This document shows, in pieces, positions 24,784-33,952 of a DNA stretch of 36,341 nucleotides. This stretch comes from DATNPH01 sp036703315 (GTDB taxonomy: Bacteria > Cyanobacteriota > Cyanobacteriia > Cyanobacteriales > Coleofasciculaceae), in contig DATNPH010000170.1 of assembly GCA_036703315.1 (NCBI GenBank), positions 1 through 36,341 of the forward strand. Reading direction: 5' to 3'. Below the pieces are notes generated by a model. That model saw only the letters and a list, made by a program, of their open reading frames with translations, did not search any database and was not told where the DNA came from. Numbering within the stretch: the stretch's first letter is position 1; each line of letters starts with the position of its first letter. Both the position numbers and the translations under genes were made by a program.

Positions 24784-27546
24784 CTAGATAACTCTGGGTG
24801 ATGGTGGTGGATTATCGACATGTAGTGAGATGAAATATCGGCTATAGACAACGCTAGTTGGTTTCCACGCGGGTCGCCAATAAGTATCCTGAATAACAGC
24901 TTTCACTTCCCGTTGGTTTTGGGATAATTGAAGGCTAATTACTCCAAAGTTGTTGCACCCAACAACTTCTTCACCATCTTGAAACCACTGATTCCGCCAG
25001 AGCATTGATACCAGATTTCCTAATCCGGTGAGCCACCTAGCGGGTTTTTTGTTGTTGAGCGGTGCTGATGACACTCGATATTCTTGCCAGGGAGCAAACC
25101 TTGCTTTCTCGCGCTTAATCCACTCAATGTGGTACTGCCAGTCAGGAAGCGAATGACGATCTTTGAGTGCAATTTCCCAAGCAATATCGCAATTGCCACG
25201 CAGCCCTAAGAGTTGCCGCACAATAGGTCCAGTCGCTGGCACTTCAACATCCAACGTTCGTATAGTTCCCTGACTAACTTGGATTTCAACCAGTTGTGGT
25301 GGCTCGTTCCATCCTGCCCAGTTTTGAGATAGCTCTGGAACCAGAGATTTAGCCTTTGTATGGATAATATGAGTCTTCAACTCGCCATTCTTAAAGGCGC
25401 TTGCCGTCAGTTGTGCCAGCACTCGTGCATTTGAGTTGTGTAGGGGGGCTGTCACCCTGTCGGCTTGGTAGGAAGGATCCCCTTGTCCTTGCGCTGAGTT
25501 TTGGACTTTCGGCAACAGAGCATCGGGTTCTCGTTCCGGAGTCTTGTAATGTTGCCTAAACCAATAGCTAAGGCGAACACTGCCTGCATAGTGAATATCA
25601 CCGGATAGTACTACCACCTTACGCCGCCGCTTGAACAATTCAGTCAGTAGCCTGGACAAAGCCACTTCATTCAAGTTCCAAGCATCACCCACATCAGAGT
25701 TGAAGACGTTAAGGTTGCCCTTCTCCAGTTCCCATTGTTGAACGATATCAATGATCCGCAGACTCACCAGGTTTGTTGGCAAGACTAGAAACGTTGCCTC
25801 AATATCTGAATCCGTACTTTGTTTGAGCTGATCGGTTAGTTCTAAAGGTTTTTGAATTTGTTTTTCAAAGGCTGTAGGGCACAGAAGTCTAGGCGGCGCG
25901 ATCGCTGAGTCTGTCATCAGGCTTATCTGCTCCTGATCAACCTCTGTGAGATTGAGAAGTCTTCCCCTCTCCTTGTCTCCCAGTGGGTAGCCTCGCCAGG
26001 TTCGGGTGTCAAGCACAATCACTTCGTGCTTAAGGCTTCTGATGCTATAGTGCCACTCTATAGGCAGTGCCCCATCTGGATAATCTCGGTCTAGGATAAG
26101 GACATCTTTGTCCACTTTGAACTGAGGCAAGTCAGTTTCTGGGTCTATCTGGGGAAGTCCGAGGTACTTAGCAATTTCCTGGGAGGCAACCTCATCTGTT
26201 CCTGCGGACGCCGACCAAATTGTTGCCGCTTTCAATAACTTGTCACCGGGTTGCCCTTCCTGAAACTGGTCAGGTGTATTCCCCCAAGCTTGAAACACGG
26301 CATAGCCTAAAAGACCATTCTGCACTACACGCCTGCCCAGTGGTTTACCCAACACACTGTTACACCAAGCTCGATTTAGATACCAATCATCACTAATGTC
26401 ATGATCATCACAAATCATGTAGGTCGGCACATTGGCTAAAGCACGCCGGACTTTCCATAGCTGACTAATGCATTCTTCAATATGACGGGCTTCTTCCTTC
26501 CAGTGTCTGACCTGTTTGGGGTCTTTGTATACATCCTTAACCTTTGGTAAGCATTTAGGCCAGAGCACGGGAGACCACACCAGCAGATACGTGGCAAAGT
26601 ACTCACCCAAGCTAAACAGGTGACTTTTCGCTTCCTCCGGGGTATCGAGAAGCATAGCTGTGAGTCCGCCGTAGTCTCTAGCGATATCCGTGCGCTGTCC
26701 TGGCTTTAGCTCACTCGGTTTCTTGCATTCATAGCCAGTAGTTGATGTTTGGTACAAGGGCAGATTTTCTTCCCAACCCAGCAGGGTATCACCTGTTTGT
26801 GTCGCCACCCATAGTAAAGGGTCAGCCACATCGTCTCCGTAGATTTGGTCACCTGTGAAAAACAGCTGATGGAGTCGGGCATTTGGCTGTTTTGCATAAT
26901 GCTCAATCAAGTCATCCAAAAGTGGTAGCGCATCCCTCCCACCCCCGTGTAACTTGCGGCAAGAACCATGTGCCAAGCGTAAGTCACGCAAGTCTGATGG
27001 TGGTATGGCAAAGGTGGGTAACTGATGCTCAAAATAGCTAACTGTGACTTGGGACGATTGTGTTGGTGAGTTTAGTGCTTGGGCAAGATTCTGTTCATAG
27101 CTGCCAAAACTCAGGTCGTAGGCGTAGAGTTGTCCAGGTTCTAGAGAAGAGGAGGTGAGGGGGTGATTAAATTGTTGGTCTGTTCCGAGATTGGGCTGAA
27201 TACTCTTCTTATCTCCCCATCTCCCTGTCTCCCCCTCTCCTAGGGGTTTAGCTGTGACGGCGACGATATGTAGATGTTTACCTAGTGGCACTGTGGAGCG
27301 TGAACCTTTAAGTACCAAAGTCTGGATGACAGAACCGTTGGCGTCTGTCGCATAAATTTTGAGGGTGACTTCGCGAGGTGCTTTCAGCGCCACCCAAACC
27401 GTAACAGCATCAGGCTCTGTGCGCCGTAAGATTGGGCCTGCCAAGATTAGTGGTAGATGCTCAAGGCGATCTGCGTATTGCAGCAGCGCTTCGCGATCGC
27501 ACAACGGCACGGGGTAGCGTTCTTCGCGTAACGGCATCCATGACAT
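24784..27546 (-). CDS. Large PhoD-like metallophosphatase
   Basis: A 920-residue member of the PhoD/alkaline phosphatase D superfamily. Metal-site motifs are FFTGDQIYGDDVAD (about 229), MICDDHDISDDW (about 377) and VVLSGDIHYAG (about 645), with RLAHGSCRKLHGGGRDAL as the first active-site strand. It is much longer than Bacillus PhoD (~580). No signal peptide or twin-arginine motif is visible, so it may be cytosolic; its phosphoester substrate is unknown. Residues ~100-113 (GEGETGRWGDKK) are encoded by a CT-rich simple repeat that looks inserted in frame. ATG at 27544-27546, with no strong Shine-Dalgarno. It converges on the broken topoisomerase gene. Confidence 0.88.
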   Translation of the reverse strand: MSWMPLREERYPVPLCDREALLQYADRLEHLPLILAGPILRRTEPDAVTVWVALKAPREVTLKIYATDANGSVIQTLVLKGSRSTVPLGKHLHIVAVTAKPLGEGETGRWGDKKSIQPNLGTDQQFNHPLTSSSLEPGQLYAYDLSFGSYEQNLAQALNSPTQSSQVTVSYFEHQLPTFAIPPSDLRDLRLAHGSCRKLHGGGRDALPLLDDLIEHYAKQPNARLHQLFFTGDQIYGDDVADPLLWVATQTGDTLLGWEENLPLYQTSTTGYECKKPSELKPGQRTDIARDYGGLTAMLLDTPEEAKSHLFSLGEYFATYLLVWSPVLWPKCLPKVKDVYKDPKQVRHWKEEARHIEECISQLWKVRRALANVPTYMICDDHDISDDWYLNRAWCNSVLGKPLGRRVVQNGLLGYAVFQAWGNTPDQFQEGQPGDKLLKAATIWSASAGTDEVASQEIAKYLGLPQIDPETDLPQFKVDKDVLILDRDYPDGALPIEWHYSIRSLKHEVIVLDTRTWRGYPLGDKERGRLLNLTEVDQEQISLMTDSAIAPPRLLCPTAFEKQIQKPLELTDQLKQSTDSDIEATFLVLPTNLVSLRIIDIVQQWELEKGNLNVFNSDVGDAWNLNEVALSRLLTELFKRRRKVVVLSGDIHYAGSVRLSYWFRQHYKTPEREPDALLPKVQNSAQGQGDPSYQADRVTAPLHNSNARVLAQLTASAFKNGELKTHIIHTKAKSLVPELSQNWAGWNEPPQLVEIQVSQGTIRTLDVEVPATGPIVRQLLGLRGNCDIAWEIALKDRHSLPDWQYHIEWIKREKARFAPWQEYRVSSAPLNNKKPARWLTGLGNLVSMLWRNQWFQDGEEVVGCNNFGVISLQLSQNQREVKAVIQDTYWRPAWKPTSVVYSRYFISLHVDNPPPSPRVI

Positions 27547-27594
27547 ATAACAGCTATCACCCTTACCGGCTAGTATCCTATTTATGCAGTATAA

Positions 27595-27732
27595 TGCATC
27601 GGTTTTGAGGGCACGTTCCGCATCGAAATTGATTGGGTTCCTGAAGATGGAGAACCCGTGCCATTTACCGATTTAGCGCCCAGTATACCTTTAAGGATTA
27701 TCACTCTTAAATTAGGAAAATTAAATCTTTAG
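27595..27732 (+). pseudogene. Short orphan coding fragment
   Basis: In the 249-bp gap before chaB, a 45-codon frame without a usable start reads FRIEIDWVPEDGEPVPFTDL and ends in TAG. Its composition is protein-like, suggesting the 3' remnant of a lost gene. I do not recognise the family. Confidence 0.3.
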
Positions 27733-27795
27733 AGGTATGAGTTTTTGACTTCAAACTAGCAATCTGGGAGTAGGTGCACTAAGTGAACTCTGTCT

Positions 27796-27999
27796 ATGCC
27801 TTATCAACAAATTGAAGACTTACCAGACTCGGTGAAAAATCATCTACCCAAGCATGCTCAAGAGATTTTCCTCGCCGCGTTTAATAATGCTACTAAAGAG
27901 TACGATGAGGAAGAAACGGCTTTTAAAGTTGCCTGGAGTGCAGTGAAACAAAAATACGAAAAGGGAGATGACGGGAATTGGCACAAGCAGCCCGATTAA
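27796..27999 (+). CDS. chaB: ChaB family protein
   Basis: A 67-residue protein that is a complete ChaB domain: LPDSVKNHLPKHAQEIFLAAFNNATKEYDEEETAFKVAWSAVKQKYEK. ChaB was named from the E. coli cha cluster, but its molecular role is unclear; the domain is a small helical fold. The ATG at 27796 (MPYQQIEDLP) fits the family N-terminus. It is acidic/basic mixed and soluble. No partner gene lies directly beside it. Confidence 0.9.
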   Translation: MPYQQIEDLPDSVKNHLPKHAQEIFLAAFNNATKEYDEEETAFKVAWSAVKQKYEKGDDGNWHKQPD

Positions 28000-28389
28000 C
28001 AATCCATTAGGGAATACCTCTTATAAGTGCGAACATCTGACAGAACAGATAGCTTCCCATAGCCGTCCGACTTGCCAGATGAAATCTTCTTTTGAAGCAT
28101 CTGTTACTTTTGGAAAAAGCCTTTTCATCTTTATTGATAAATTTAATAGTATTATCAAATTGAACTTCATAAATTTAAATGGTATGAAGCTAAATCAATC
28201 ACTAAAAAATTGAACATTAAATCCAATAAAGTACAAAAAATTGATAGAAGCGGGACTAAGTTGGACGGGAGAGCAGCATTTTCTTACTCACAAGGGATGT
28301 AAACTAATCATCGATAGTGAGTATTTTCCTCCTACACAGGGTAAGAAGGAATGGGTGAAAAGACTGCTGCGTGAAGCATCTGCTGCGCA

Positions 28390-28436
28390 GACGCTCCTTG
28401 CGTCGCTACCGCTATCGCAGGCAAAGCGATGGTAGC
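28390..28436. repeat. Dispersed repeat, copy 2, with foldback
   Basis: 28390-28413 repeats the string at 10231-10253. GCTACC (28405-28410) and GGTAGC (28431-28436), with ATCGC/GCGAT inside, form a bulged hairpin. The 638-bp gap 28000-28637 otherwise holds no convincing gene; a 64-codon frame at 28241-28435 (start TTG) runs into this repeat and is not called. Confidence 0.55.
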
Positions 28437-28637
28437 ATAGCTATCCACATAGTGAAATTGCGTGTGAGTGAAAAAGGGAAAAGTCGAGGTGAACCACAAG
28501 GCGTTAGACGCCTGTCTACTGCTAGTCAATTGATAATGTAGAATTTTTAGGATTAACTTACTAGGGAATAAATAGCAACTAACAGCAGCCAACATGCTAC
28601 AAGCGCAGAAGCTGTGTTGCCAGGTAGGAGTTTGGTT

Positions 28638-29978
28638 TTGAGCATCTCAGTTATCGATAGACTGCGCGTCGGCGTTAGCGTAGGAGCCTCAAAAATGGTG
28701 ACATTTTTGGTGCGTTTATTACGATTGGGGGCGGCGAGTGTGTTGCCAGGGGAAATTGCCCGTCGTCTCCAGCCTCAAGTGCTACCGCTACTGTTTGGAC
28801 AGGTGAGGCAAGGTATTATTCTCATCGTTGGCACGAATGGCAAAACGACGACTTCTCTACTTTTGCGAACAATTCTTGAACGTCAGGGTTGGCGAGTCGC
28901 TCACAATGCCAGTGGTGCAAATTTGATGAACGGATTGTTAACGACGCTACTTCAGAACACCAGTCTGAGTGGTAAGTTAGACGCCGACTACGCCATTCTG
29001 GAGGTGGATGAGAATGTACTGCCATTGATATTGCGCTCTTGTCAACCCCAATATATCTTGGGTTTAAATCTGTTTCGTGACCAGCTCGATCGGTATGGAG
29101 AAATCGATACGATTAGCCGGAGATGGAAGGAAGCAATTGTACCTCTGCCTCCTGAAACCGTTGTGATTTTAAACGGTGATGACCCTACTCTGTCCTACCT
29201 TGGTCAGCAACTGACACAAAAGGTCTTATTTTTTGGATTGCATGAACCAGATGCCTATCTAGATGAGATTCCCCACGCCGTTGACTCAACTTACTGCCCC
29301 AGATGCGGACATCTATTGGACTATAAGGGGGTTTATATCTCTCATCTGGGAGATTATGAGTGTTCTAGCTGCGGCTTCAGCAAAAGTCCGCTAGCAGTTG
29401 ACAGTCGAGAATGGCCTCAAATTCTGATTGGTCTTTACAACAAATACAACACTCTGGCGGCTGGGTTGGTGGCCTCTCAGATAGGAATTGGGAAGAGTAC
29501 CATCTATGACACCATCAAAAACTTCTGCGCCCCTTTTGGACGTGCTGAGCAATTGGAGGTTGGTGGTAAACATGTACGCATTTTGTTATCGAAAAATCCT
29601 GTAGGGATGAATGAAACCATCCGAACAGTGAATGAACTAGAAAAAACGGCTGGGGGATCGACAAAGCTACTGGTGCTCAATGACCGGACGCCAGACGGTA
29701 CGGATATTTCTTGGATTTGGGATGTCGATACGGAGAAGCTGGTGGCATCGGGAGGAACCGTCGTAGTGAGTGGCGATCGCGTTTACGATTTGGCTCTGCG
29801 TCTATGTTATAGCCATGACGAGGATAATAGGTTGCAATTAATTGTTAAAGAAGACTTGTCCGAAGCGATCGCTACTGCCTTAGAACACACCCCAGCTAAT
29901 GAAACTCTATATATTTTGCCCACCTACTCCGCCATGCTGGAAGTGCGCGAATTGCTAACTGGGCGTAAGATTCTGTAA
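28638..29978 (+). CDS. murT: Lipid II isoglutaminyl synthase, ligase subunit MurT
   Basis: Mur-ligase family subunit that activates the D-Glu carboxylate of lipid II with ATP for amidation by GatD. I chose the TTG at 28638 (MSISVIDRLRVGVSVGASK, 446 residues), 7 nt after AGGTAGGAG (28622-28630) and matching the usual N-terminus; a GTG at 28614 would place the ribosome site inside the gene. The P-loop is GTNGKTTT (65-72). A four-cysteine zinc ribbon (C220, C223, C242, C245) interrupts the ligase core, typical of MurT. The C-terminal DUF1727 region has LNDRTPDGTDISWIWDVD with the conserved Asp. gatD follows 115 bp downstream on the same strand. Confidence 0.94.
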   Translation: MSISVIDRLRVGVSVGASKMVTFLVRLLRLGAASVLPGEIARRLQPQVLPLLFGQVRQGIILIVGTNGKTTTSLLLRTILERQGWRVAHNASGANLMNGLLTTLLQNTSLSGKLDADYAILEVDENVLPLILRSCQPQYILGLNLFRDQLDRYGEIDTISRRWKEAIVPLPPETVVILNGDDPTLSYLGQQLTQKVLFFGLHEPDAYLDEIPHAVDSTYCPRCGHLLDYKGVYISHLGDYECSSCGFSKSPLAVDSREWPQILIGLYNKYNTLAAGLVASQIGIGKSTIYDTIKNFCAPFGRAEQLEVGGKHVRILLSKNPVGMNETIRTVNELEKTAGGSTKLLVLNDRTPDGTDISWIWDVDTEKLVASGGTVVVSGDRVYDLALRLCYSHDEDNRLQLIVKEDLSEAIATALEHTPANETLYILPTYSAMLEVRELLTGRKIL

Positions 29979-30093
29979 GAACTCAGCAGTCATAGGGTTA
30001 TAAAAATTGTAGATAAATGCTGATGAGAGTGAATAATTATCTGCATGCATCTGCATCAAGAAAGCGGTTGCACCTTTACGCCGTCCAAAAGCT

Positions 30094-30906
30094 ATGAAAC
30101 CTGAACAAATGGAACTGACAATTGGCTGGCTTTACCCTAGCCTGATGAGTACCTACGGCGATCGCGGCAATGTCATCTGCTTACAAAAACGTGCTCAATG
30201 GCGAGACATTAGCGTGCAAGTGTTGTCTATTGAGCAACAAACCCCTATTGCTCAACTACACAACGTTGATATCTTTATGGGCGGCGGTGCCCAAGATAGG
30301 CAGCAGGAAATTGTCATGCGTGATTTACGAGGTAGCAAAGCCGACATACTACGCGAAAAAATTGAAGCCGGAACACCAGGAGTGTTTACCTGCGGCGCAC
30401 CCCAACTACTGGGTCACTACTATGAACCGGCGATGGGGCAACGAATTGAGGGATTGGGTTTATTTGATTTTGTTAGCAACCATCCTGGACTCAATACCCA
30501 TCGTTGCATTGGCAATCTGGTGTTTCAGTTGACGGCGTCACCTCTTGCACAACAGTTAAAAGCCATGCTGGGTACAACGCCACTAGTGATTGGTTTTGAA
30601 AATCACGGCGGTCGTACTTTTTTAGGGAACGTAGAACCCCTAGGTCGTGTTGTAAAAGGGTACGGGAACAATGGAAAGGATGGCACCGAAGGGGCAGTTT
30701 ATCATAATGCGATCGCTACGTATTCCCACGGACCTCTATTACCTAAGAATCCCTTTCTCGCGGACTGGCTCATCCAGACAGCGTTGACTCAGAAATATCA
30801 GATACCTGTATCTTTAGAGCCACTGGATGATACGTTGGTTAGGCAGGCGCGGAAAGCGATGTTTAAACGCCTTGCCCTTACCCACTTAAGTGCAGAATCT
30901 GCGTGA
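30094..30906 (+). CDS. gatD: Lipid II isoglutaminyl synthase, glutamine amidotransferase subunit GatD
   Basis: Class I glutamine amidotransferase-like partner of MurT, supplying ammonia from glutamine to amidate D-Glu in the peptidoglycan stem. The 270-residue product has the early signature LTIGWLYPSLMSTYGDRGNV, the nucleophile C100 in GVFTCGAPQLLGHYY, the mid-domain VIGFENHGGRTFLG, and the catalytic histidine H212 in ATYSHGPLLPKNP. There is no obvious separate glutamate residue, as is usual for GatD. ATG at 30094; M6 at 30109 is an alternative. Confidence 0.94.
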   Translation: MKPEQMELTIGWLYPSLMSTYGDRGNVICLQKRAQWRDISVQVLSIEQQTPIAQLHNVDIFMGGGAQDRQQEIVMRDLRGSKADILREKIEAGTPGVFTCGAPQLLGHYYEPAMGQRIEGLGLFDFVSNHPGLNTHRCIGNLVFQLTASPLAQQLKAMLGTTPLVIGFENHGGRTFLGNVEPLGRVVKGYGNNGKDGTEGAVYHNAIATYSHGPLLPKNPFLADWLIQTALTQKYQIPVSLEPLDDTLVRQARKAMFKRLALTHLSAESA

Positions 30907-31101
30907 TGCTCCTCCCACTTAGCCTACGGCAAGGCATGGGGATTGAGACGAAATGCTGAATTACGTGCTTGCCCAAACAGGAAGCTCTTGAGTGTCAGAG
31001 GCGGCTTTTCTCCAACTCTTATGCCCTGTAATAAATTATCGACCGCAATCTTTGCAATTATTAGGTATGGTTTGCCATAGAGTAAATTCGCAAGCAGCGA
31101 T

Positions 31102-31968
31102 ATGACTGGAAAAGTAATCGACAGCAGTGCCACTGGCCTGCTCATTCTCATACTCCCCTTCGCGTTTTTGATTGTCTTGCTATTCAAGGCTTGGCCTTTG
31201 CTGCTGGCGCTGTTCATCATCAGCATTAGTTTGAAAATCTGGCAGCACTATCAGTGGAAGCAGTGGAGTAAGCAGGTCAACCCCTTCTTCAATCAGCTGA
31301 TCAAAGAAAACCAGGGTTGCTTGACAGCACTGGACTTGTCAATGAAGGCAAACCTCTCTGGCTCAGCCGCACAGCGCTACCTAGATAAAAAGGCTGAAGA
31401 ATTTGGGGCTCAGCGTCAAGTCTACGAAGACAAAGGTACTGTGTATTACTTTCTCACGGCTAGCGCTCTTGGTAGCATCTTTGACCAGAGTGAGCCTCCA
31501 CTGGAGCTAGAAAGTGAATCTTTTGCTAGTCAAGCTTCCAAGTTTATTGAACCACTGACACAGGAGCCTAATGCATCTGAGAGCGAATCTTCTACCAGTG
31601 ACTTCGTAGAACCACTGGAACCCTCAGCTGAAAAAGAGCTAAGTTTGTCTGAAAGCGCAACAGCTGAAATGGTGGAAGCTCTTGAGGCGATGCCGCAATC
31701 GGAGCAAGAGCATGGGTCATCGCTGGATGAAAAAGAGGACTTGTGGGCAGATTCACCTGAGAAGGAACAGAAAGCTTCTCAATCTCTGATCCAAGCCGAA
31801 CTTGCCAAGCGACTCGACGTTCATTCCAGCACAGTTGGGAAACGCAAGTCTGACCCAGATTTCGCAGAATGGAGTCAAAGTAGAGACCCGGAGGGAATTG
31901 CTTGGGAATACTCATCTGATACTAAAGAGTTTTTTCCTGTAGAGAAGAACCCAAAATTAGAGCAATAA
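31102..31968 (+). CDS. Membrane protein with acidic linker and two HTH-like segments
   Basis: A 288-residue protein. Two hydrophobic helices close together (about 8-30 and 31-45) anchor the N-terminus. Residues ~65-125 (FFNQLIKENQGCLTALDLSMKANLSGSAAQRYLDKKAEEFGAQ) look like a winged helix. A long acidic Ser/Glu-rich linker (~130-225) leads to a C-terminal HTH-like segment (SLIQAELAKRLDVHSSTVGKRKSDPDFAEWS, ~230-262) followed by DPEGIAWEY. The function is unknown; I infer a membrane-tethered regulator or scaffold. It is 195 bp after gatD on the same strand and could be read through from it. Confidence 0.7.
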   Translation: MTGKVIDSSATGLLILILPFAFLIVLLFKAWPLLLALFIISISLKIWQHYQWKQWSKQVNPFFNQLIKENQGCLTALDLSMKANLSGSAAQRYLDKKAEEFGAQRQVYEDKGTVYYFLTASALGSIFDQSEPPLELESESFASQASKFIEPLTQEPNASESESSTSDFVEPLEPSAEKELSLSESATAEMVEALEAMPQSEQEHGSSLDEKEDLWADSPEKEQKASQSLIQAELAKRLDVHSSTVGKRKSDPDFAEWSQSRDPEGIAWEYSSDTKEFFPVEKNPKLEQ

Positions 31969-32323
31969 AGTAATAACGCCGTCCTTCTAGGACAGCATTA
32001 CGTTGGGGGGTCAATTAACCAGCCCAAGCCGATGCCGTTTGCGAGATAATCCCCCGTTTTTGACCTTAGCTGGATTAGGATATCTGTCTCAGAGCGCCGT
32101 TCAACCATGAAGTCTGGACAGAGAGGAGAGAAGCGCCGCCAATAGGGTTAATTTCATTATGGGCGATGCTCCCTGGAGTGTCTATTGTCTTGGGCGATCG
32201 TTTATACCAAGTGCATTCATACGTAGCAGATTCATTTTCTCCGCGTCAGAGCGTCAGAGCGTCTGGGCGTCTGTCTCAACTACTATGTTTGAACGTAACT
32301 GCGTATTAGCTGACTTTTGACGA

Positions 32324-32414
32324 TAAGCTGCCCTTACATTTAACTTGCATATTTGCTCTTGCAAGAAAGCCTTTTGCTGATCAAGATAATGCAAATTAGA
32401 TGTACAGCAGCTTA
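32324..32414. mobile_element. Foldback (MITE-like) element, copy A
   Basis: The ends TAAGCTG (32324-32330) and CAGCTTA (32408-32414) are inverted; extended with mismatches the terminal repeats reach about 27 bp (TACATTTAACTTGCATA against TACATCTAATTTGCATTA). The first 39 nt are identical to copy B at 33953. It encodes nothing. The remainder of 31969-32745 (777 bp) shows no gene, only a small GCGTCAGA tandem (about 32245-32275) and AT-rich DNA upstream of the next gene. Confidence 0.75.
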
Positions 32415-32745
32415 CCACCAGCTCAAATCTCTTTTAATAAACTACAAAAACTCTATCGGTAAATAGTAGATTAATTTTATCTAACTGGCTACTGTATTGA
32501 TTAACAAATACTCGTTTAAAATAGCTAGTAAATTAATTAGGTAAGCCTAAAAACATCTAAGTATAAAATCAAATAGAGAGGTTACATAATCTTTTTCAAG
32601 CATCAAGGAGTACGAGATAGGGCTGATTTGGATAAAGCCTTGGTAAAAACCTATACGCTAAGGATGGCTTCAATTAATTAACCAGTTGCAGCTTTTGCTG
32701 ATGTTACTAAGTCCTTTCCTACAACACCTAGAGGAATGAATTGAC

Positions 32746-33774
32746 ATGTCTATAAATGCTCAATCATTAGACCAGACCAGTTTGACGGGCAGTTTAGAGG
32801 TGATTACTCATAAAGAGCAAAAGCTTGGTGTCACAATATGGTTGACTGGTTTGAGTGGAGGGGGCAAGACCACCATCAGCCGATTTCTAGAGCAAGAGCT
32901 ACGGACGCAAGGATACACAGTTGAAGTGCTTGACGGTGACTTGGTACGCCAAAACCTGACTAAGGGGTTAGGATTTAGCAAAGAAGACCGAGACGAAAAT
33001 ATTCGCCGCATTGGCTTTGTTGCTGAGCTTCTCACCCGAAATAGGGTAGTTACGATAGTTTCAGCCATCTCACCATACCGCGCCCTTCGGGAAGAGGTGC
33101 GGCAGCGCATTGGAAACTTCATGGAAGTGTACGTTAATGCGCCTTTGGAAGTTTGCGAACAGCGAGACGTGAAGGGGCTATATAAGAAGGCACGAGCTGG
33201 GGAGATCAAGTGCTTCACTGGCATTGATGACCCCTACGAACCGCCACTCTTCCCCGAAGTCGAATGCAGAACTGACCAGGAATCTGTTGCTGAAAGTGCA
33301 ACTAAGGTTTTAGCGAAGCTCAAGGAGCTAGGCTATGTTCTGGATCGAATAACTTCTAGCCATGTTCCCTTTCATCTCTCAATCTGTGTTAACTCCCTTG
33401 AGTTAACTCGCAACTTTTATAAAGACATCATTGGCGCTTCAGAATATCAAGTCTCACAGTCATCACTTCATTTTGACTTTTATGGCTGTCAACTCAACTG
33501 CCACCATGTACCAGGATACAGTGCGAAAACTATTCACACAGAAGTAGATGCGGAGGATGTCCCAGTTCCACACTTCGGAGCTAGTTTAACTTTTCAAGAA
33601 TTTTCAAGCCTGAAAGAGCGACTAACTAGCGCGAATGTCAAGTTCATCAAGGAGCCACACCTGCGCTTCGTTGGTCAGGATCACGAACAACATGTAATGT
33701 TTCTGGAAGATCCTTCAGGTCACAGGATCGAAATCAAATCTTTTACCAAGGCTCCTGTAGGAACTTGGGCTTAA
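32746..33774 (+). CDS. cysC: Adenylylsulfate kinase-VOC (glyoxalase-fold) fusion protein
   Basis: Two domains in one 342-residue frame. Residues ~25-200 are an APS kinase: Walker A GLSGGGKT (35-42), LDGDLVRQNLTKGLGFSKEDRDENIRRIGFVA, and the lid region DVKGLYKKARAGEIKCFTGIDDPYEPP; it makes PAPS from APS and ATP. Residues ~205-340 form a complete VOC module (PFHLSICVNSLELTRNFYKDIIG...VPVPHFGASLTF...FLEDPSGHRIEIKSF) with a possible metal triad H210, H277, E329. Stand-alone CysC normally ends near residue 200, so the VOC part is an added domain; its substrate is unknown. ATG at 32746 has GAGGAA at 32731-32736. The gene is flanked by foldback copies A and B and the palindrome at 33876. Confidence 0.92.
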   Translation: MSINAQSLDQTSLTGSLEVITHKEQKLGVTIWLTGLSGGGKTTISRFLEQELRTQGYTVEVLDGDLVRQNLTKGLGFSKEDRDENIRRIGFVAELLTRNRVVTIVSAISPYRALREEVRQRIGNFMEVYVNAPLEVCEQRDVKGLYKKARAGEIKCFTGIDDPYEPPLFPEVECRTDQESVAESATKVLAKLKELGYVLDRITSSHVPFHLSICVNSLELTRNFYKDIIGASEYQVSQSSLHFDFYGCQLNCHHVPGYSAKTIHTEVDAEDVPVPHFGASLTFQEFSSLKERLTSANVKFIKEPHLRFVGQDHEQHVMFLEDPSGHRIEIKSFTKAPVGTWA

Positions 33775-33875
33775 CTCTAAAGAGTCCTATGCTTTAAGTT
33801 GTGCTTCATTCAGTGATGCTTTTGTCATACAAAATCCGGGTTTAATACCCCTTTTTCAACAACCTTCACAATTTT

Positions 33876-33904
33876 GTAGAGACGTTCCGGCGGAACGTCT
33901 CTAC
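33876..33904. repeat. 29-nt perfect palindrome, dispersed family copy 3
   Basis: Same 14-nt arms as 358-386 with G instead of C at the centre, which is simply the other orientation. It lies 102 nt after the fusion gene and may serve as its terminator. Confidence 0.9.
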
Positions 33905-33952
33905 GAGTGGAAACAAACAGGGGATTATAGATGCGGATTTGGTAAGCTGCCC

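Noticed and set aside
28241..28435. A 64-codon + strand frame with TTG start
   Set aside because: Its 3' third is the dispersed repeat at 28390-28436 and no family or ribosome site is visible; it may be a remnant but cannot be supported as a gene.
32245..32275. Short GCGTCAGA tandem resembling a CRISPR-like repeat
   Set aside because: Units are 8-10 nt and adjacent without spacers, so it is a simple tandem and not an array.
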